Source: Sophora flavescens (taxonomy: Eukaryota > Streptophyta > Magnoliopsida > Fabales > Fabaceae). Taken from it: DNA of 64,000 bases. Under the pieces are notes generated by a model. It worked only from the letters and a program-made list of their open reading frames with translations, was not told the origin of the DNA and searched no databases. Below, in pieces: positions 32,018 to 44,401 of the stretch (position 1 is its first letter; the number at the start of each line of letters is the position of its first letter). The position numbers and the translations under genes are program-made. The stretch is taken from NCBI GenBank assembly GCA_030762895.1, contig CM061068.1:45907615-45971614 (forward strand). Reading direction: 5' to 3'.

Positions 32018-33485
32018 AAAATAAATCTTATTTGAACTTTTTTTTTTTTAGAATTTTCCCAACCAATCTTTCGAACATGAAGCTAAGGAGGTTGATGTGA
32101 TTTTTAGATATAACTTGTGGCAGAACAAATACATTAAAAACACTCGTGGGCACAGTATTAAATCATAATACTATTTCATACTTATGAGTTATGAGTACTG
32201 AACTGAGCGAGCTCTCCAACTTCATGGTAGGTTTGGACTTTTGAAGGGGAAGAGAACGTTATAAATCAAAGGAAAAAAAGAAGGTAAAAGGACTTAAAGG
32301 GATAAAGGAAGTGAGGGGTAAAATCAGAGCAAATGAAGAAGAGAGTGGAAGAAATCAAGAGACAGAGAGGGGAGAAATCAAAGGAAAAAAGAAGGCAGGG
32401 AAGAAACGAAAGATGAAAAATGGGCAGAAGTCAAAAAGTAAAGAAAAAGACTAAAGAACGTTAAAATGCTTATAAAAACTTAAGGAACGTTAAAATGCTT
32501 ATAAAAACAAATATTGACTAATTTAAAGAATCATATACCATAATCTATTATTCCCCCCTTCTTCTTCCTTTTTTTTTTTTAAACCTTTGCACAAATGCTT
32601 TTTGCTTAAAAGATTTCATTATCCTCTTCTCTTCCCCAAAGATAGCCCAATGAATTAATCATTTTATGAAACTACGAGTGTCCAAAAAGTATATGTGGCA
32701 GATATCCATCTAAAGATTACTCTTTTTTTTAATTTGTCTCTCTTCTCTATATGGCTTACCTTTCTTGGATTCGAGGAGAGGGCCCCTGTACCCAACCAAG
32801 GTGCTTTTTGGCAACTTTTGCATAACAATATAAAAATATGCAAATCCAATTTTTTATTTGTACAATAAATTTGAACATGTATATCGTATTTTTATATATT
32901 TGCTTATTATTTCATTGTTCAAAAATTGAGCCCACCTACCATGGGAAAAGTAGGTGTCCCCCAATGTTATTCAAGAAACATTATCATATGCCCATCACAT
33001 CTGAAGAGCTCTGGGCGCCTTGCAATGACTAATAAAGGTAATAAGATGACTAAGCTATCAAGCAAATACTCAAACACTTGTTGATTATATATTGTTATTG
33101 TTATCTATATATATCAGGTTTGATTGATTGATTACCAAATGATTATAATGATTCTATATTTCATAATGTGAGAGGTACCTTGCGCATATGTGCAGGTGAG
33201 TGTCGAAGGTGATATCTACAACTAAAAGCTTTAGAAACCAGGCAGGGACAAAATTGGAGATTACATTATTAAAATTGACACTTAACTAAGCATACAGCAA
33301 AATGCAGTATATCCTTTAACCACATTATAGAAATTGAAACTCCGAGCGTGTTTTCATTGTTTTGTAATAAGAACAAATTATGTTTAATTGGTTTTTTTTT
33401 TTTAGAAGAAAGTTTAGGTGAGTTGGGTCCCGGGTAGGGACGGATCGAGAAATATTGATTAGTGAGGGTAAAATCATGTAATATA
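32018..33485. other. Spacer between copia H and CACTA 2
   Basis: At about 32235-32460 one strand is almost purely purine (GGGGAAGAGAA, GGAAAAAAAGAAGG and similar) for more than 200 bases. At 32455-32506 a 25-bp unit containing GAACGTTAAAATGCTTATAA is tandemly doubled. No gene is recognisable; the short open stretches have no domains. Confidence 0.5.
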
Positions 33486-33895
33486 CACTAGTGCAGAAAA
33501 CACTTTTAATATCGGTTAATTTTGGGTTTTAACATCGGTTCTTGAACCGATGTGTATACAGGCGATGTTGTATGTGCTGGTGTTAGAGATCGGTTATGAA
33601 CCGATGTTGAAAGTACGATTTACACATCGGTTAAAATTTTAACCGATGTGTAAAGTACACTTTCAACGTTTTCTAACTCTTTTGAAAATAACTTTACACA
33701 TCGGTTAATTGTCAAAATTGATATGGAAAGTGTACTTGAGACATCGTTAAAATTTTAACCGATGTCTAAAGTGAACTTTCAACGTTTTCTAACTCGTTGA
33801 AAATCACTTTACACATCGGTTCCTTTATAAACCGATGTCTAAAGTCAATTTTCAACATCGGTTTTTATCAATAACCGATGTTGAAAGTTCTTTAT
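33486..33895. repeat. Subterminal hairpin repeats of CACTA 2
   Basis: Seven or so units pair ACATCGGTT with AACCGATGT across short loops, for example at 33531-33556, 33628-33655 and 33811-33832. A longer unit containing TTTCAACGTTTTCTAACTC is repeated at about 118-bp spacing (33660 and 33778). These are probably transposase binding sites. Confidence 0.8.
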
Positions 33896-34758
33896 TTTTT
33901 TTAAAAATCAGGCATACAACAGTTACAATTCTTTCCCTGTTTCATTTGTACAGCTAAAATCCCAACAAAAAGAAACTAAATATTCTCAACAAAATTCCTT
34001 ATAACCAAAATTTCATTCAAAGTCCTATATTAACTAAAAATCTTAACTAAATACATAGAATGTCATAAATTCAAACTAAATAATATGACACCAAAGAAAC
34101 TACACATAGATGAGTATTTGATCACCCATTAATTCCCAGTCAACTCTAGAAAGAAGGTTGTCCAACGTTTCTTTATGTCTATAATGTCCTCTTTAGATAG
34201 TGGGTCCCGAGTATCGAATATCTGCATGTAACATAAGATAAATTAAACATTACAGATAATCAGACTAAAACAAAACATAATTAATATATAACTTATTACA
34301 AATTCTATTACTTACCGTTAGAGGTGGGTAAACGGACTAGTCCGGTCCGTTTAAGTCCGGTCCGCGTAAGTCCGCATTTAAACGGACCGGACTTTATAGT
34401 CCGCATTTAAAATGGACTCTGAAAAATAGAGTCCAAGTCCAGTCCGCATAGTCCGCGGACTAAACGGACTGTCCGCGGACTTTACACTTTTTTTTATAAG
34501 TCAAAATAACCATAATTGTAACCAATAATCATAAAATCAAGTTCCTCCAAGAAAGAAAATTGTACATGATAAGAAAGAAAATTGTACCAACGAAATTAAA
34601 ATGCAAAATAAGGAACAAAAACAACAATATTACAAGTTTGAAATTAAAGCTACATGTTGACATCAAGCATCAATAATAACTTTAGTCTTTCCCTTTGATT
34701 TAGCAAGCTCCTCCTTTGCGTCAATCAAATCATCTTCATCTTCTTGTTTTCCTACAAT

Positions 34759-35215
34759 TCACAAGTCATAATTCATAAGATTATGTTTAAAAAGCAAAAC
34801 ATAATTAAATGGAAGACATTCTATTTCTATACATAAATTCATTGTATATTTACCTTCCACTTCAAACGCTAACAACCAATTTCTAGTGCATATCAAGGCT
34901 TGCACATTTTTGGGAAGGAGAGAACTTCGAAATTTGTTGAGAACACGAGAACCAATACTGAATGCGGATTCCGATGCCACAGTTGTTATTTGAATGCTTA
35001 AGATATCACTAGCCATCAAAGCAAGATTCGGAAACCTATACATGTTGTCCTTCCAATATTGCAAAATATCAAGATTTGGATGGTATGTTGAGGAAAGGTT
35101 TTGCTCGTCCAAATAAGTATCCAATTCAGACTTACCTACATCCTTCTTATTTTGATTCTCAAACGAGATATACTTCTACATTATTTTCATGTAACAACAA
35201 ATAAAGAATGAGAAA
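34759..35215 (-). pseudogene. hAT transposase, C-terminal dimerisation domain
   Basis: The segment reads LDEQNLSSTYHPNLDILQYW, then FPNLALMASDILSIQITTVA and SESAFSIGSRVLNKFRSSLL, the hAT C-terminal dimerisation motif, then NVQALICTRNWL. The end of this exon and a further acidic exon near 34680-34750 are shared with the non-autonomous copy at 22270-22470. Confidence 0.87.
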
Positions 35216-36470
35216 TTAAACATAAAAAATAATGAATAATGAATAAATAAAAGAAAGAAATATACTTACATTCAAAATAGCCAATTGTGATGGGTCCATA
35301 TTAGCAAATCCACTACTACTAGTTGGAAGACATTGCTTATCTTGTAGTGAACTTTCATCGGGAGGTGTCTCTTTGAAGGACCTTTTGACATACTCATAAA
35401 ACAGAGTATACAACTTATGCTTGACAACTTTCAACTTTGCTTGACAAGAAATTGAATCAACACCAAGTTGAGAATAGCAAAACTCCAAAAATGAGAACTT
35501 ATAGCGAGGATCAAGAACGGTTCCATATGCAAGCACAACACTATAATCACTCCAATATTTGTCAAACTTCCCTTGCATCGAAGTTGTCATATCCCTAATC
35601 ACCTCATCTTCACTTGTCTTATTTTCAAGCAACAAACATTCAATCCTCCATACATGAAAGAAATACAAGTTAGATGTCGGATAAGAGGAACCGGACATCA
35701 AATTTGTGATCACATAGAATGGACGTAAAAATTCACAAAGTTTATCTCCTCTAGACCATTCTTCATTAGTAGGGTAATACTTATAGTTCCTATCCTCAAA
35801 AGCAAGATCTTCAAAAGCACGACAATATGCAAGAGTACTTTCAAGCATCATAAAGGTGGAGCTCCACCTAGTAGAGACATCCAAACGAAGACCCATCTTG
35901 GTATCAATCTTACCAAGTCTATTAACATAACTTTTAAATGCAATCATTCTTCTCTCCGACCCCTTTACATACTTGATGCTCTCTCTAATCTTATGTATAG
36001 CCTCACTAGCAACTTTCAACCCATCTTGAACTATAATGTTTAGGATACGAGCACAACATCGAATGTGAAAAAAATCACCACCACATAACAAGCCATCACT
36101 TTGCATGAGAAGTCTATCTTTCAACAACCCTTGCATGCTACCACAAGAAGATGCATTATCCAAAGTCAATGAAAATATTTTCTTCTCAATCCCCCACTCT
36201 TCCAAGAAACCATAAACAGTTTTGGCCAATTCACGACCGGAATGTGGAGGGGGGAAATGAGAAAAATTTAGAATTTTGCTGTTAAGCTTCCAATTTTCAT
36301 CCACAAAATGGGCAGTCAATGAAATGTAGCCCTCTGTGGTACAAGAAGTCCATACATCAGATGTCAAGTTTATTCTACTTGGAACTTTGGATAGCACATC
36401 TTTCATTTTTTCCTTTTCAACCTCATACATATTAATGACATCATTTGTGGCAGCACGTCTAGAGGGAACC
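35216..36470 (-). pseudogene. hAT transposase, catalytic core
   Basis: The frame 35216-36430 (404 codons) encodes INLTSDVWTSCTTEGYISLT with the first catalytic aspartate, SLTLDNASSCGSMQGLLKDR with the second, FFHIRCCARILNIIVQDGL, and RWSSTFMMLEST, WRIECLLLENK and DPRYKFSFLEFCYSQL, all characteristic of Ac/RICESLEEPER-type hAT transposases. It ends at a probable intron near 35225. Confidence 0.87.
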
Positions 36471-36977
36471 TTAGCTTCGAGGATTCAAATATTTAAATAG
36501 TTCTCTAACCCTCCTATATTCCACAAAAGAGAATGGAAGGTCATGTTCTATGATAGCCATGGAAATCATGTCACGTACAACTTTAAAATCAACTTTTCTA
36601 CTTTTTAATTTTCCGTTATGATCAAGCATAAGTTTACCAACCTCGGTGTTAGCAAATCCTTTTGGAATCTTCTCACAAGTGAGTCTATGACGCTGTAAAG
36701 TTGAAGTTCCGTATTTATTACCACCACTAACCAAGGCTTTCTTACATGCCTTGCATTCACTCCTTTCCTTCCCATCACTTCCCAAAGGCAGTTTGTCAAA
36801 AAAATCCCAGACATCAGATCTTTGCTTTCTAGCCCTCTTTTTTGGTATTTTAGGTTCATTTAATCCATCTCCATCTCCATCATCATCCTGATCACTAATT
36901 AGGTCTACTCTTTCAGGTTCAATTTCAGCCACATTATCAATTTCAGTTTCAATTATGGCAGAGGCAGAGAAATCCAT
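36471..36977 (-). pseudogene. hAT transposase, BED zinc-finger part
   Basis: ATG at 36977 starts an acidic leader, then the nuclear-type basic stretch KKRARKQRSDVWDFFDKLPL, then the BED finger CKACKK (C-x2-C) with STLQRHRLTC (H-x4-C). It ends at a frameshift near 36478, where CAGG is read as CGAGG; after the extra base the frame joins the 404-codon catalytic part. It is probably one protein. Confidence 0.85.
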
Positions 36978-37831
36978 TTCAATTACAATAACTTCAGCAA
37001 AAAAGTATCCACTTCATCCATCCTTCAGTAATTCCGCCGGATACAATGTCGAGCATCCACTTCATAACATAGTAGCCGCACTCCTATGAGCCACGTTGCC
37101 TATGAGACTACAAATAAACCCGATTTGAATATAATGAGTAAACACTTAACATTAACTATATTGTAAATTGTAATTGAATCTCGGGTACTAATAAAATACT
37201 TACGTTAGGGAAAATCCACTTAATAAGCCTAGGCCTAGTACCATCTAACATGCGACGTGCGTCCATAGATCTATCATAATAAATTATACACTTAAAGTAT
37301 GTTACAGATTTTCGAGTAATTAATAAAACAAATGCAGTACTGAATAAGAAAATTAAAAGCATACGTTTCAACAATGACCTTGAGTTCCTTCGTCGCTCTT
37401 CTTCCCAACGAACAGAAGAGCACCACAACATTCGAACTAGGACATAAGACCAATAATTGCCAATGTTCACTACAGTTGGGAACAGTTAGTGACAAATCAC
37501 AAAAAATTATAAATCACTTTTATACTTGTACTTACCTCTTGAGGCAAGGTGCTAGGTAGCACTGTTTGTTGCCTCGACCAAGCATGTGCTGCATGCTCGC
37601 AATAATCTCATCTGGGGGAAGTGTCTCACCCTCAATGAGGCCAGGGTCAATGAATCCATAAATATGGAGGTTTCCCCTAACAATACATTGGCGATGCAAA
37701 TACCTAATATATTGAAAAAACATGTTAATTATAATAGTATCGAAAACTTATTTAGTTAAACTAACAAATAAAAAATGTACTTACATGCACCATAATGAGA
37801 AGAACAACCAGCAAACCTTTTCACCATCAAG

Positions 37832-39468
37832 TGTTGGAACCAAAGTGGTTTTGGATTTAATAATCTCTAACTTTTGATGCTAACAAAAGGATTAAATTTG
37901 CTTGGCAAAGTGTTAGTTGAGATCTAACAAGTGAGTTCAGTTTATGCAGGAATATTCAAAATAATATAAGGTATACAATGCTTGGACTCGTGCAAAGAAT
38001 TACTCGTCCAAAGGTTATTTAAACTGCTTATATTTTAAATCCTTAGTAGACGAGGCTATAAATGAATACCTAAATAACTTGTTAGGTATAGCAAGTCCAA
38101 AGACTTGAAAATAAGTGCGTCCATCCTGCCACGTCAGCAAACGAGTGTTATCCTTAAAACTCAAGTATACATTCATAATGTCTAACTAAAATTCGGTAGT
38201 CATCCACAGTGCCACGTCACTGGACGGAGTTTCTCTAAGGACTTAGCAAGTCCAAAGACTTGTGTGGACGAGCGCTTCTGTCACTTGTGTGGATGAGCGC
38301 GTCTGTCACTTCAGTGGACGAGCACTTCTGTGGACGAGCGCTTCTACCTCTTCAGTGGATGAGTAGATTAAAATCTTGTATAGATGCGTTCTTAAAACTA
38401 AGTAGACGGCTATATATGTTTTATGTCTTTACTACCTTGAATGTGATTTAATGCAATCTGGTCCACAATGAATTTATTTCAAATGATTGATATTTATTTC
38501 AAATGAATATTTGTTCTTTCCATTTGTCTTTATCCGATTTAATGTCTTGTTTCCTTCGAGAAATTTCATAGTACTATCAAGGAAATACAAAAAGTAAATA
38601 GTATAATTGGAATTGCAAAATGATCTGTACGATGACATCCTTTTTGCTGAACAAAAGCTGGTTTATACACAAAGGTGGAAAGAAAGCTTTTAAGGTACAA
38701 CTGCTCAGAACAGTGAGCCTCCATTTTGTGATTCTATAATAACCAAGGATACTTTTCAACTTGTTAAAATCAAGCTATTAGTCTCAACGGATGTCATACA
38801 TTTAATTCTATCTCTAAACGGGATTATTCAAAGTAACCGTTGAAGAACTACAAGAGCAGAAGAAGGTCACTATATAAGTAGAAGACCTCAGATACTGAAG
38901 AATAACTTTTACGAGCCTAACTTCTGCCAATACAATTCTTGTGAAAACAAGCTCTTATTCTTCATTCTTTCAAAAGCAAAAGTCCGTATTCATTTAGTTC
39001 GAATATTGTTGTAATATTCAACTGATCTTAAACTGTCATACTCTCACACTTAGTGAGTTAAGAAGATCAACTTTTAAATCTGTGATAGAGTTAGAGCCTG
39101 AAGAGGCTTGGTAAGAAAGGAATACTTGTAGTTTGAAGAGGTGTTGAATACTTGTTGTGTAATCTATTTGGAGAAATAGTGGAAAAATCCTTCAAGTCGA
39201 AGGGAGTGGACGTAGCTCTTGGTTGGAAGAGAATGAACCAGGATAAAATCTCTTGTGTGAATTTTCTATCCCTAAACTCTTCAGTTTTATTTACCTATAC
39301 TAACTGTGGGGTTTTGATATTACTTTTGTTGATCTTTTAAAAAAGATTTCTTGTGTGCTTAATCTTTTTATCTTCTGCTTGTGAAAAAGTTGTTCAAAAG
39401 GGATTTTGCCAAAATAATTAACAAACATAATTCAACCCCCCTTCTTGTGTTTGCCTGTGCCAACTTCA
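37832..39468 (+). repeat. 5' LTR of element F
   Basis: It starts TGTTGGAACC and ends CAACTTCA before the primer site. A cluster of GTGGACGAGCGCTTCTG-like direct repeats lies at 38264-38365. A TATATAAG box at about 38871-38878 is the likely promoter. A polyC stretch (ATTCAACCCCCCTTC) lies close to the end, as is common in this lineage. Confidence 0.85.
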
Positions 39469-39469
39469 G

Positions 39470-39482
39470 TTGGTATCAGAGT
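39470..39482 (+). other. Primer binding site of element F
   Basis: TTGGTATCAGAGT follows the LTR end by one base and is complementary to the initiator tRNA-Met 3' end. Confidence 0.85.
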
Positions 39483-39539
39483 TCAGCCTTGACAGGGTTG
39501 AGCATCTAACAAGTGCTTAGGCAATATGATCCTACAATC

Positions 39540-40850
39540 ATGGATGCAGAAGGACAAGCTATCAACAGACCTCCTCTCTTCGATGGAACTGATTATGATT
39601 ATTGGAAAAAAGAGGATGATGGCATTCTTGGATGCTCAGAATGCTGACATCTGGGAACTAATTGAAAATGGCTACACTGAGCCAAGGGGTGAAGCTGGAG
39701 CTGCAGTGCCTAGAGCTGAATGGACTCAAGAGTAGAAAAGCCAACATCAACTAAACTTGAAAGCTAAGCACTATCTCATGTGTGCTATCACCAGATCTGA
39801 ACATGGCAAGGTTCATAGTTGCAACACAGCTAAAGAAATCTGGGATACTCTTGCACTAGCTCACGAAGGTTCCTCACAAGTAAAGGAATCAAAGATAAGA
39901 ATGCTGGTTCACCAGTATGAGCTATTCAAGATGGTTGATCATGAAACCATAGACCAGATGTTTGGAAGATTCCAAACAATCACCAACAGTCTAAGGTCTC
40001 TTGGAAAGGTCTATGAAAATAGAGATCATGTGAGAAAAATTTTGAGAAGTCTCTCAAAGCAGTGGAGACCTAAGGTAACTGCTATCCAGGAAGCAAATAA
40101 TCTGAATACTCTTTCTATGGAATAGCTTCTGGGGTCATTAAAAGTTCATGAACTTGAACTTAATGAAGCAAGAGAAGAAGCAAACATTTGATTCATGGCT
40201 GACACTGGATCAGAAAGTGAATTCACTGATGCTGAGGTAATAGAATCTGATCCATCCACTCTTCAAACTGTTTTTGATGAATTGTTGTATGAATCATGCA
40301 TACTATCTAAAGAGTATAAGAGTCTCAAAAAGAAGTTTATTAAACTTTCTAGAGACTATGATAAGGTCTGCATAGAAAATCAAAACCTTAGGGATGAGAA
40401 TGAAACATTAAAATCAAATAATGCTAGTCTGACTGACAAGACTAAGTGTAAGTCTAATAGCTCTTGTGAAGTTGAAAAACTGAAACAAGATGTGACATAC
40501 TTGACAGACTCTCTGTCAAAAATGGTTGGTAGCTCAGATAAATTAAATCTTATATTAAGATATTCTAGATCATCACTTGACAAATCTGGAATTGGTTATG
40601 ATAAAGAGAAGCAAGATGCATCTCTGAATAAACCAAAAGTGCATACACAATATAAGGCTTTTAAAGCCCGTCCACAACATACTAAGTCAAAACCAAGCCC
40701 TTCCAATACTTATTACAAAGTATGCGGAAAAAGTGGGCATGTGTTATCTAAATGCATACATAACAAGCATGCAAAGCATTCACGACCTATGATCACTAAC
40801 AAGAAAGGACCCGAGTCAATTTGGGTACCTAAAGATAAGATAATCCCTGT
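39540..40850 (+). pseudogene. Gag of element F
   Basis: The likely start is ATG 39540. A frameshift near 39615 (an extra base in an A-rich run) leads to FLDAQNADIWELIENGYTEP. Nonsense TAGs at 39733 and 40123 follow, with LVHQYELFKMVDHETIDQMF between. 40195-40953 has a long coiled-coil-like stretch (LSKEYKSLKKKFIKLSRDYD, ENQNLRDENETLKSN) and a zinc-knuckle-like VCGKSGHVLSKC, whose first cysteine appears to be lost. Gag would form the particle. Confidence 0.85.
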
Positions 40851-42141
40851 TGTAGATCTGCTTAACAACAGGAAAGAAACAAAAGTCATGGTACTTGGAC
40901 AGTGGATGCTCATGACACATGACAGGAGAAAGGTATATGTTCCAAGACCTTAGACCCAAAGATGGTGGTTGGGTCACCTTTGGAGGAAACCAAAAAGGAA
41001 AGATCATTGGTATAGGTAAAATTGGTAAACATTATTTTCCCTCCATTGATAATATTCTGTTAGTAAATGGTCTTAAACACAATCTGCTTAACATTAGTCA
41101 ATTATGTGATAGTGAGTTTGCTGTTTCATTTAATAAGAATATGTGTTTTGTCAAGAAAGCTGATGGATCACTCTTGTTCACAGCCCAGAGGCAAAACAAT
41201 CTGTATAAGATTGACTTAGAGGACCTCTCAAATCAAAATGTGTCATGTCTAGTGTCCATTGGGGATGAGCAATGGATTTGGCACAAAAGGTTAGGTCATG
41301 CAAGTTTGAGATTAATCTCAAAACTGAAAAAGCATAACCTTGTAAGAGGACTACCAAATCTTAGTTTCAAATCTGATGCTCTCTGTGATGCATGTCAGAA
41401 GGGAAAACAAGTCAAAGGTTCCTTTGAATCTAAGAATGTTGTTAGTACCAACAGACCACTAGAATTGCTACACCTTGATCTTTTTGGTCCAACAAGGACT
41501 GCTTCTGTCAGTGTGAAGAAATATGGTCTTGTCATAGTAGACGACTACACTAGATGGACATGGGTTATGTTTCTTGCTCACAAGGATGAGTCATTCAAGG
41601 TCTTTTCTGTATTCTACAAACTTGTACAGAATGAAAATGGCACGTGTATAGCTTCAATTAGAAGTGACAATAGGGGAGAATTTGTCAATGAGCTATTCCA
41701 CGAGTTTTGTGAAGAAACTGGTATTCAACACAACTTCTCAATACCAAGAACACCACAACAAATGGTGTGGTAGAGAGAAAGAACATATCTCTTCAAGAGA
41801 TGGTTAGGACTATGCTCAATGACAATTCTGTCCCTAAGCACTTCTGGGCTAAAGCTGTGAACACTACCCGCTACATTCAGAACATAATATACATTAGACC
41901 TATTCTGAATAAGACTCCCTATGAATTGTGGAAAGGTAGAAAATCCAACATTTCATACTTCCACCATTTCGTATGTAAATGTTATATTTTGAATACAAAA
42001 GATCAACTTGGTAAATTTGATGCTAAAGTAGATAATGGAATCCTCCTAGGATTTTCTGAAACTTCAAAAGGCTTTAGAGTTTATAATTCTAGAACTTTAG
42101 TTGTAGAAGAATGTATTCATGTGAAATTTGATGACAAATAG
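40851..42141 (+). pseudogene. Protease and integrase of element F
   Basis: The protease motif WYLDSGCS is at 40889-40912, followed directly by TGA (40913-40915), where related proteins have arginine. The integrase frame 40919-41773 holds HKRLGHASLRLISKL and CDACQKGK (HHCC), LHLDLFGPTRTASV and IRSDNRGEF (two DDE aspartates). A one-base shift near 41765 moves the glutamate-containing VERKN into 41767-42141, which also contains the GKFDAKVDNGILLGFSETSK tail. Confidence 0.88.
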
Positions 42142-43335
42142 CCTGATAAGGATCTAGCAGAGCTAGATGAAGCTTTTGCAGATCTTGATCTAAACATTTC
42201 AGGAGAGAAACCAAAAATCAAGACTGATATCCAAGTAGACGAACTTCTCAACAACAACCTGAAACTTCTACCTCTCAACAGGAAAATGCTCAGAAATCAT
42301 GGTATTTCAGAAATTACCATCCTCAAGATCAAATAATTGGTGACCCCAATGACAAGCTGAGAACTAGGTCAACCTTCAGAGAACAAAGTGATTCTGCTCT
42401 TGTCTCTGAATGTGAACTGAAGATAGTGGACGAAGCTTTACTGGACGAGGGATGGATTCTTGCTATGCAAGAAGAGCTAAATTAGTTTGAGAGAAGTGAA
42501 GTCTGGATGCTTGTACCCCTGCCTGAAGACAAGTCAGTCATTGGAACAAAGTGGGTCTACAAAAACAAGCTTGATGAAGATGGCAAGGTTGTGAGAAACA
42601 AGGCAAGACTTGTTACTCAAGGCTACTCTCAAGAAGAAGGTATAGACTACACTGAAACTTTTGCACCAATTGCTAGACTAGAAGCTATAAGAATTTTAAT
42701 ATCATTTGCTGCACATCATAGCTTTATGCTTTTTCAAATGGATGTTAAAAGTGCCTTCTTAAATGGGTTTATTAATGAAGAAGTATATGTCATGCAACCT
42801 CTAGACTTTGAAAATACAAATCACCCTGAACATGTTTATAAGCTTAAGAAAGCATTGTATGGACTTAAGCAAGCTCCTAGAGCTTGGTATGATAGGTTAA
42901 GTTCGTTTCTAATGGAAAATAGTTTTAACAGAGGAAAAGTAGACACAACTCTATTTAGAAAGTTTATTAAGTCATATTTCATTATAGTACAGATTTATGT
43001 TGATGATATCATTTTCGATGCTACTAATGAATCTCTGTGCAAGAAATTCTCTAAGTTAATGCAGAAAGAATTTGAAATGAGCATGATGGGAGAACTCAAA
43101 TTCTTCCTTGGACATCAAGTTAAATAGTCTATGGACGAGGTGTACATCCATCAGACTAAGTATACAAAGGAACTTCTAAATAAGTTTAAGATGGATGATT
43201 GCAAACCAATGAATACCCCTATGCATCCCACTTCAATACTGAACAAAGATGATAAAGAGAAAAAGGTAGACCAAAAGGTATATAGAGGTATGATAGGATC
43301 TCTTTTTTTTTCTGACTGCATCTAGACCTGATATA
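42142..43335 (+). pseudogene. Reverse transcriptase of element F
   Basis: 42142-42506 is the degenerate linker. 42507-43127 shows VIGTKWVYKNKLDEDGKVV, KARLVTQGYSQEEGIDYTE, MDVKSAFLNGFINEEVYVMQ and LKKALYGLKQAPRAWYDRL, with YVDD at 42996-43007. TAG at 43125 interrupts; 43131-43325 continues with VYIHQTKYTKELLNKFKMDD in the same frame. All copia RT blocks are present. Confidence 0.9.
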
Positions 43336-43940
43336 ATGTTCAGTGTTTGCTTACGTGCTCGTTTTCAATCTGATCCTAGAGAGTCTCATCTCTCAGCAGT
43401 TGAAATAATATTTAGATATTTAAAAGGTACTACTAATCTGGGTTTGTGCTTTAAGAAAAATGATGATTACAGATTAGTTGGCTTTTGTGATGCTGACTAT
43501 GCTGGAGATAGAATTGAAATAAAAAGCACCAGTGGAGGATGTCACTCATTGGAGCTAACCTAGTATCATGGTCAAGCAAAAGGCAAAGTACCATTGATCT
43601 ACCAACTGCTGAAGCAGAATACATATTAGTTGCAAGCTAATGCTCACAACATCTATGGATCAAACACCAATTGGAGGACAACAATGTATTTGTAACTAGT
43701 ATTCCACTTATGTGTGATAATACTGCTGTAATCAATTTATCTAAGAATCCAATATTACATTCTAGAGCTAAGCACATAGATATTAAACATCATTTTATTA
43801 GGGATTATGTGCAAAAAGGTGTGTTTGATATTCAATTTGCAGATACTGACCACCAATGGGCAAATATCTTTACTAAATCTCTTGCTGATGACAGATTTAT
43901 CTTTATAAGAAAGCATTTGAATATGTTGTATGTGGATTGA
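43336..43940 (+). pseudogene. RNase H of element F
   Basis: 43336-43563 has RYLKGTTNLGLCFKKNDDYR and GFCDADYAGDR. A shift near 43545 leads, after TAGs in 43561-43640, to 43671-43940: CDNTAVINLSKNPILHSRAK, HIDIKHHFIRDYVQKGV and FTKSLADDRF. The order is normal for copia; the frame is broken. Confidence 0.88.
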
Positions 43941-44401
43941 GCTAGTATATTTATTGTTTATTGGTCGTCCATTACATGTTTTCTCTGCACATCTACTAGT
44001 CATGACGTCCAGAACAAGTGGATTCTACGATTCCACTACCTATGTCTTTGCACGTCCACTCTTAGTCTTGTGTGGACTTGTATATACACACATTTATTAT
44101 TATATTAATTTGATCTTGAACACTTTTATATAAAACTCTTCTCTTTCCTTGTTGAGTCAGCAACTGTCATCAATCCCATCAAGACCTTTTTACGGTTCCA
44201 AGATTACCAACGTCGTTTTACACTTAATGACATGTCTTGTCGTTATCTTTTTTTTGGAAACTGTTGGTTTTCAGAATTCTTTAAAAGTAACCTCTTTCCC
44301 TCTAAAAATATTTTCGCATCTCTTCATCGTCAACCTCTCTCTCTCTCAATCTTTCGAACTCTCTGTCTCCCTTATTCTTCCAAAACTCTTCTTACTCAAC
44401 A

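Larger units (their letters stand above)
34319..37005 (-). mobile_element. hAT element carrying transposase, 5' end missing
   Basis: The 3' terminus is TAGAGGTGGGTAAACGGAC at 34319, the same inverted-repeat family as the derivative at 21500-23129, next to a likely target site CTTACCGT (34311-34318). The transposase gene fills the rest. At the other end the sequence passes directly from just upstream of the transposase start to Ulp1 coding at about 37005, with no inverted repeat or target duplicate, so the 5' end has been deleted. Confidence 0.8.
34090..37740 (-). pseudogene. Ulp1-type (C48) cysteine peptidase gene of CACTA 2, interrupted by hAT
   Basis: Minus-strand exons, separated by probable GT-AG introns, show HIYGFIDPGLIE (37640 region) and QCYLAPCLKR, then HWQLLVLCPSSNVVV with the catalytic histidine (37430-37460), then ECGYYVMKWMLDIVSGG with the catalytic cysteine (37040-37100). 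After the hAT insertion come RDPLSKEDIIDIKK (34180-34215) and DNLLSRVDWELMGDQ (34110-34160). Ulp1-like proteins cleave SUMO; in CACTA elements their role is unclear. The order of pieces supports one gene split by the hAT. The 5' part may continue beyond 37740. Confidence 0.75.
33486..37831. mobile_element. CACTA (En/Spm-type) element 2, left part
   Basis: The end CACTAGTGCAGAAAACACTT at 33486 is a CACTA terminus, followed by 400 bp of hairpin-forming subterminal repeats. Further in, a Ulp1-type peptidase gene on the minus strand is the accessory gene often carried by plant CACTA elements. A hAT element sits inside this gene and a Sirevirus interrupts the element at 37832. The right terminus is beyond the window. 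Confidence 0.85.

Noticed and set aside
38264..38365. Regularly spaced GGACGAGCGCTTCTG repeats, checked as a possible CRISPR-like array
   Set aside because: Spacers are not unique and the copies are degenerate; they are U3 repeats of the Sirevirus LTR.
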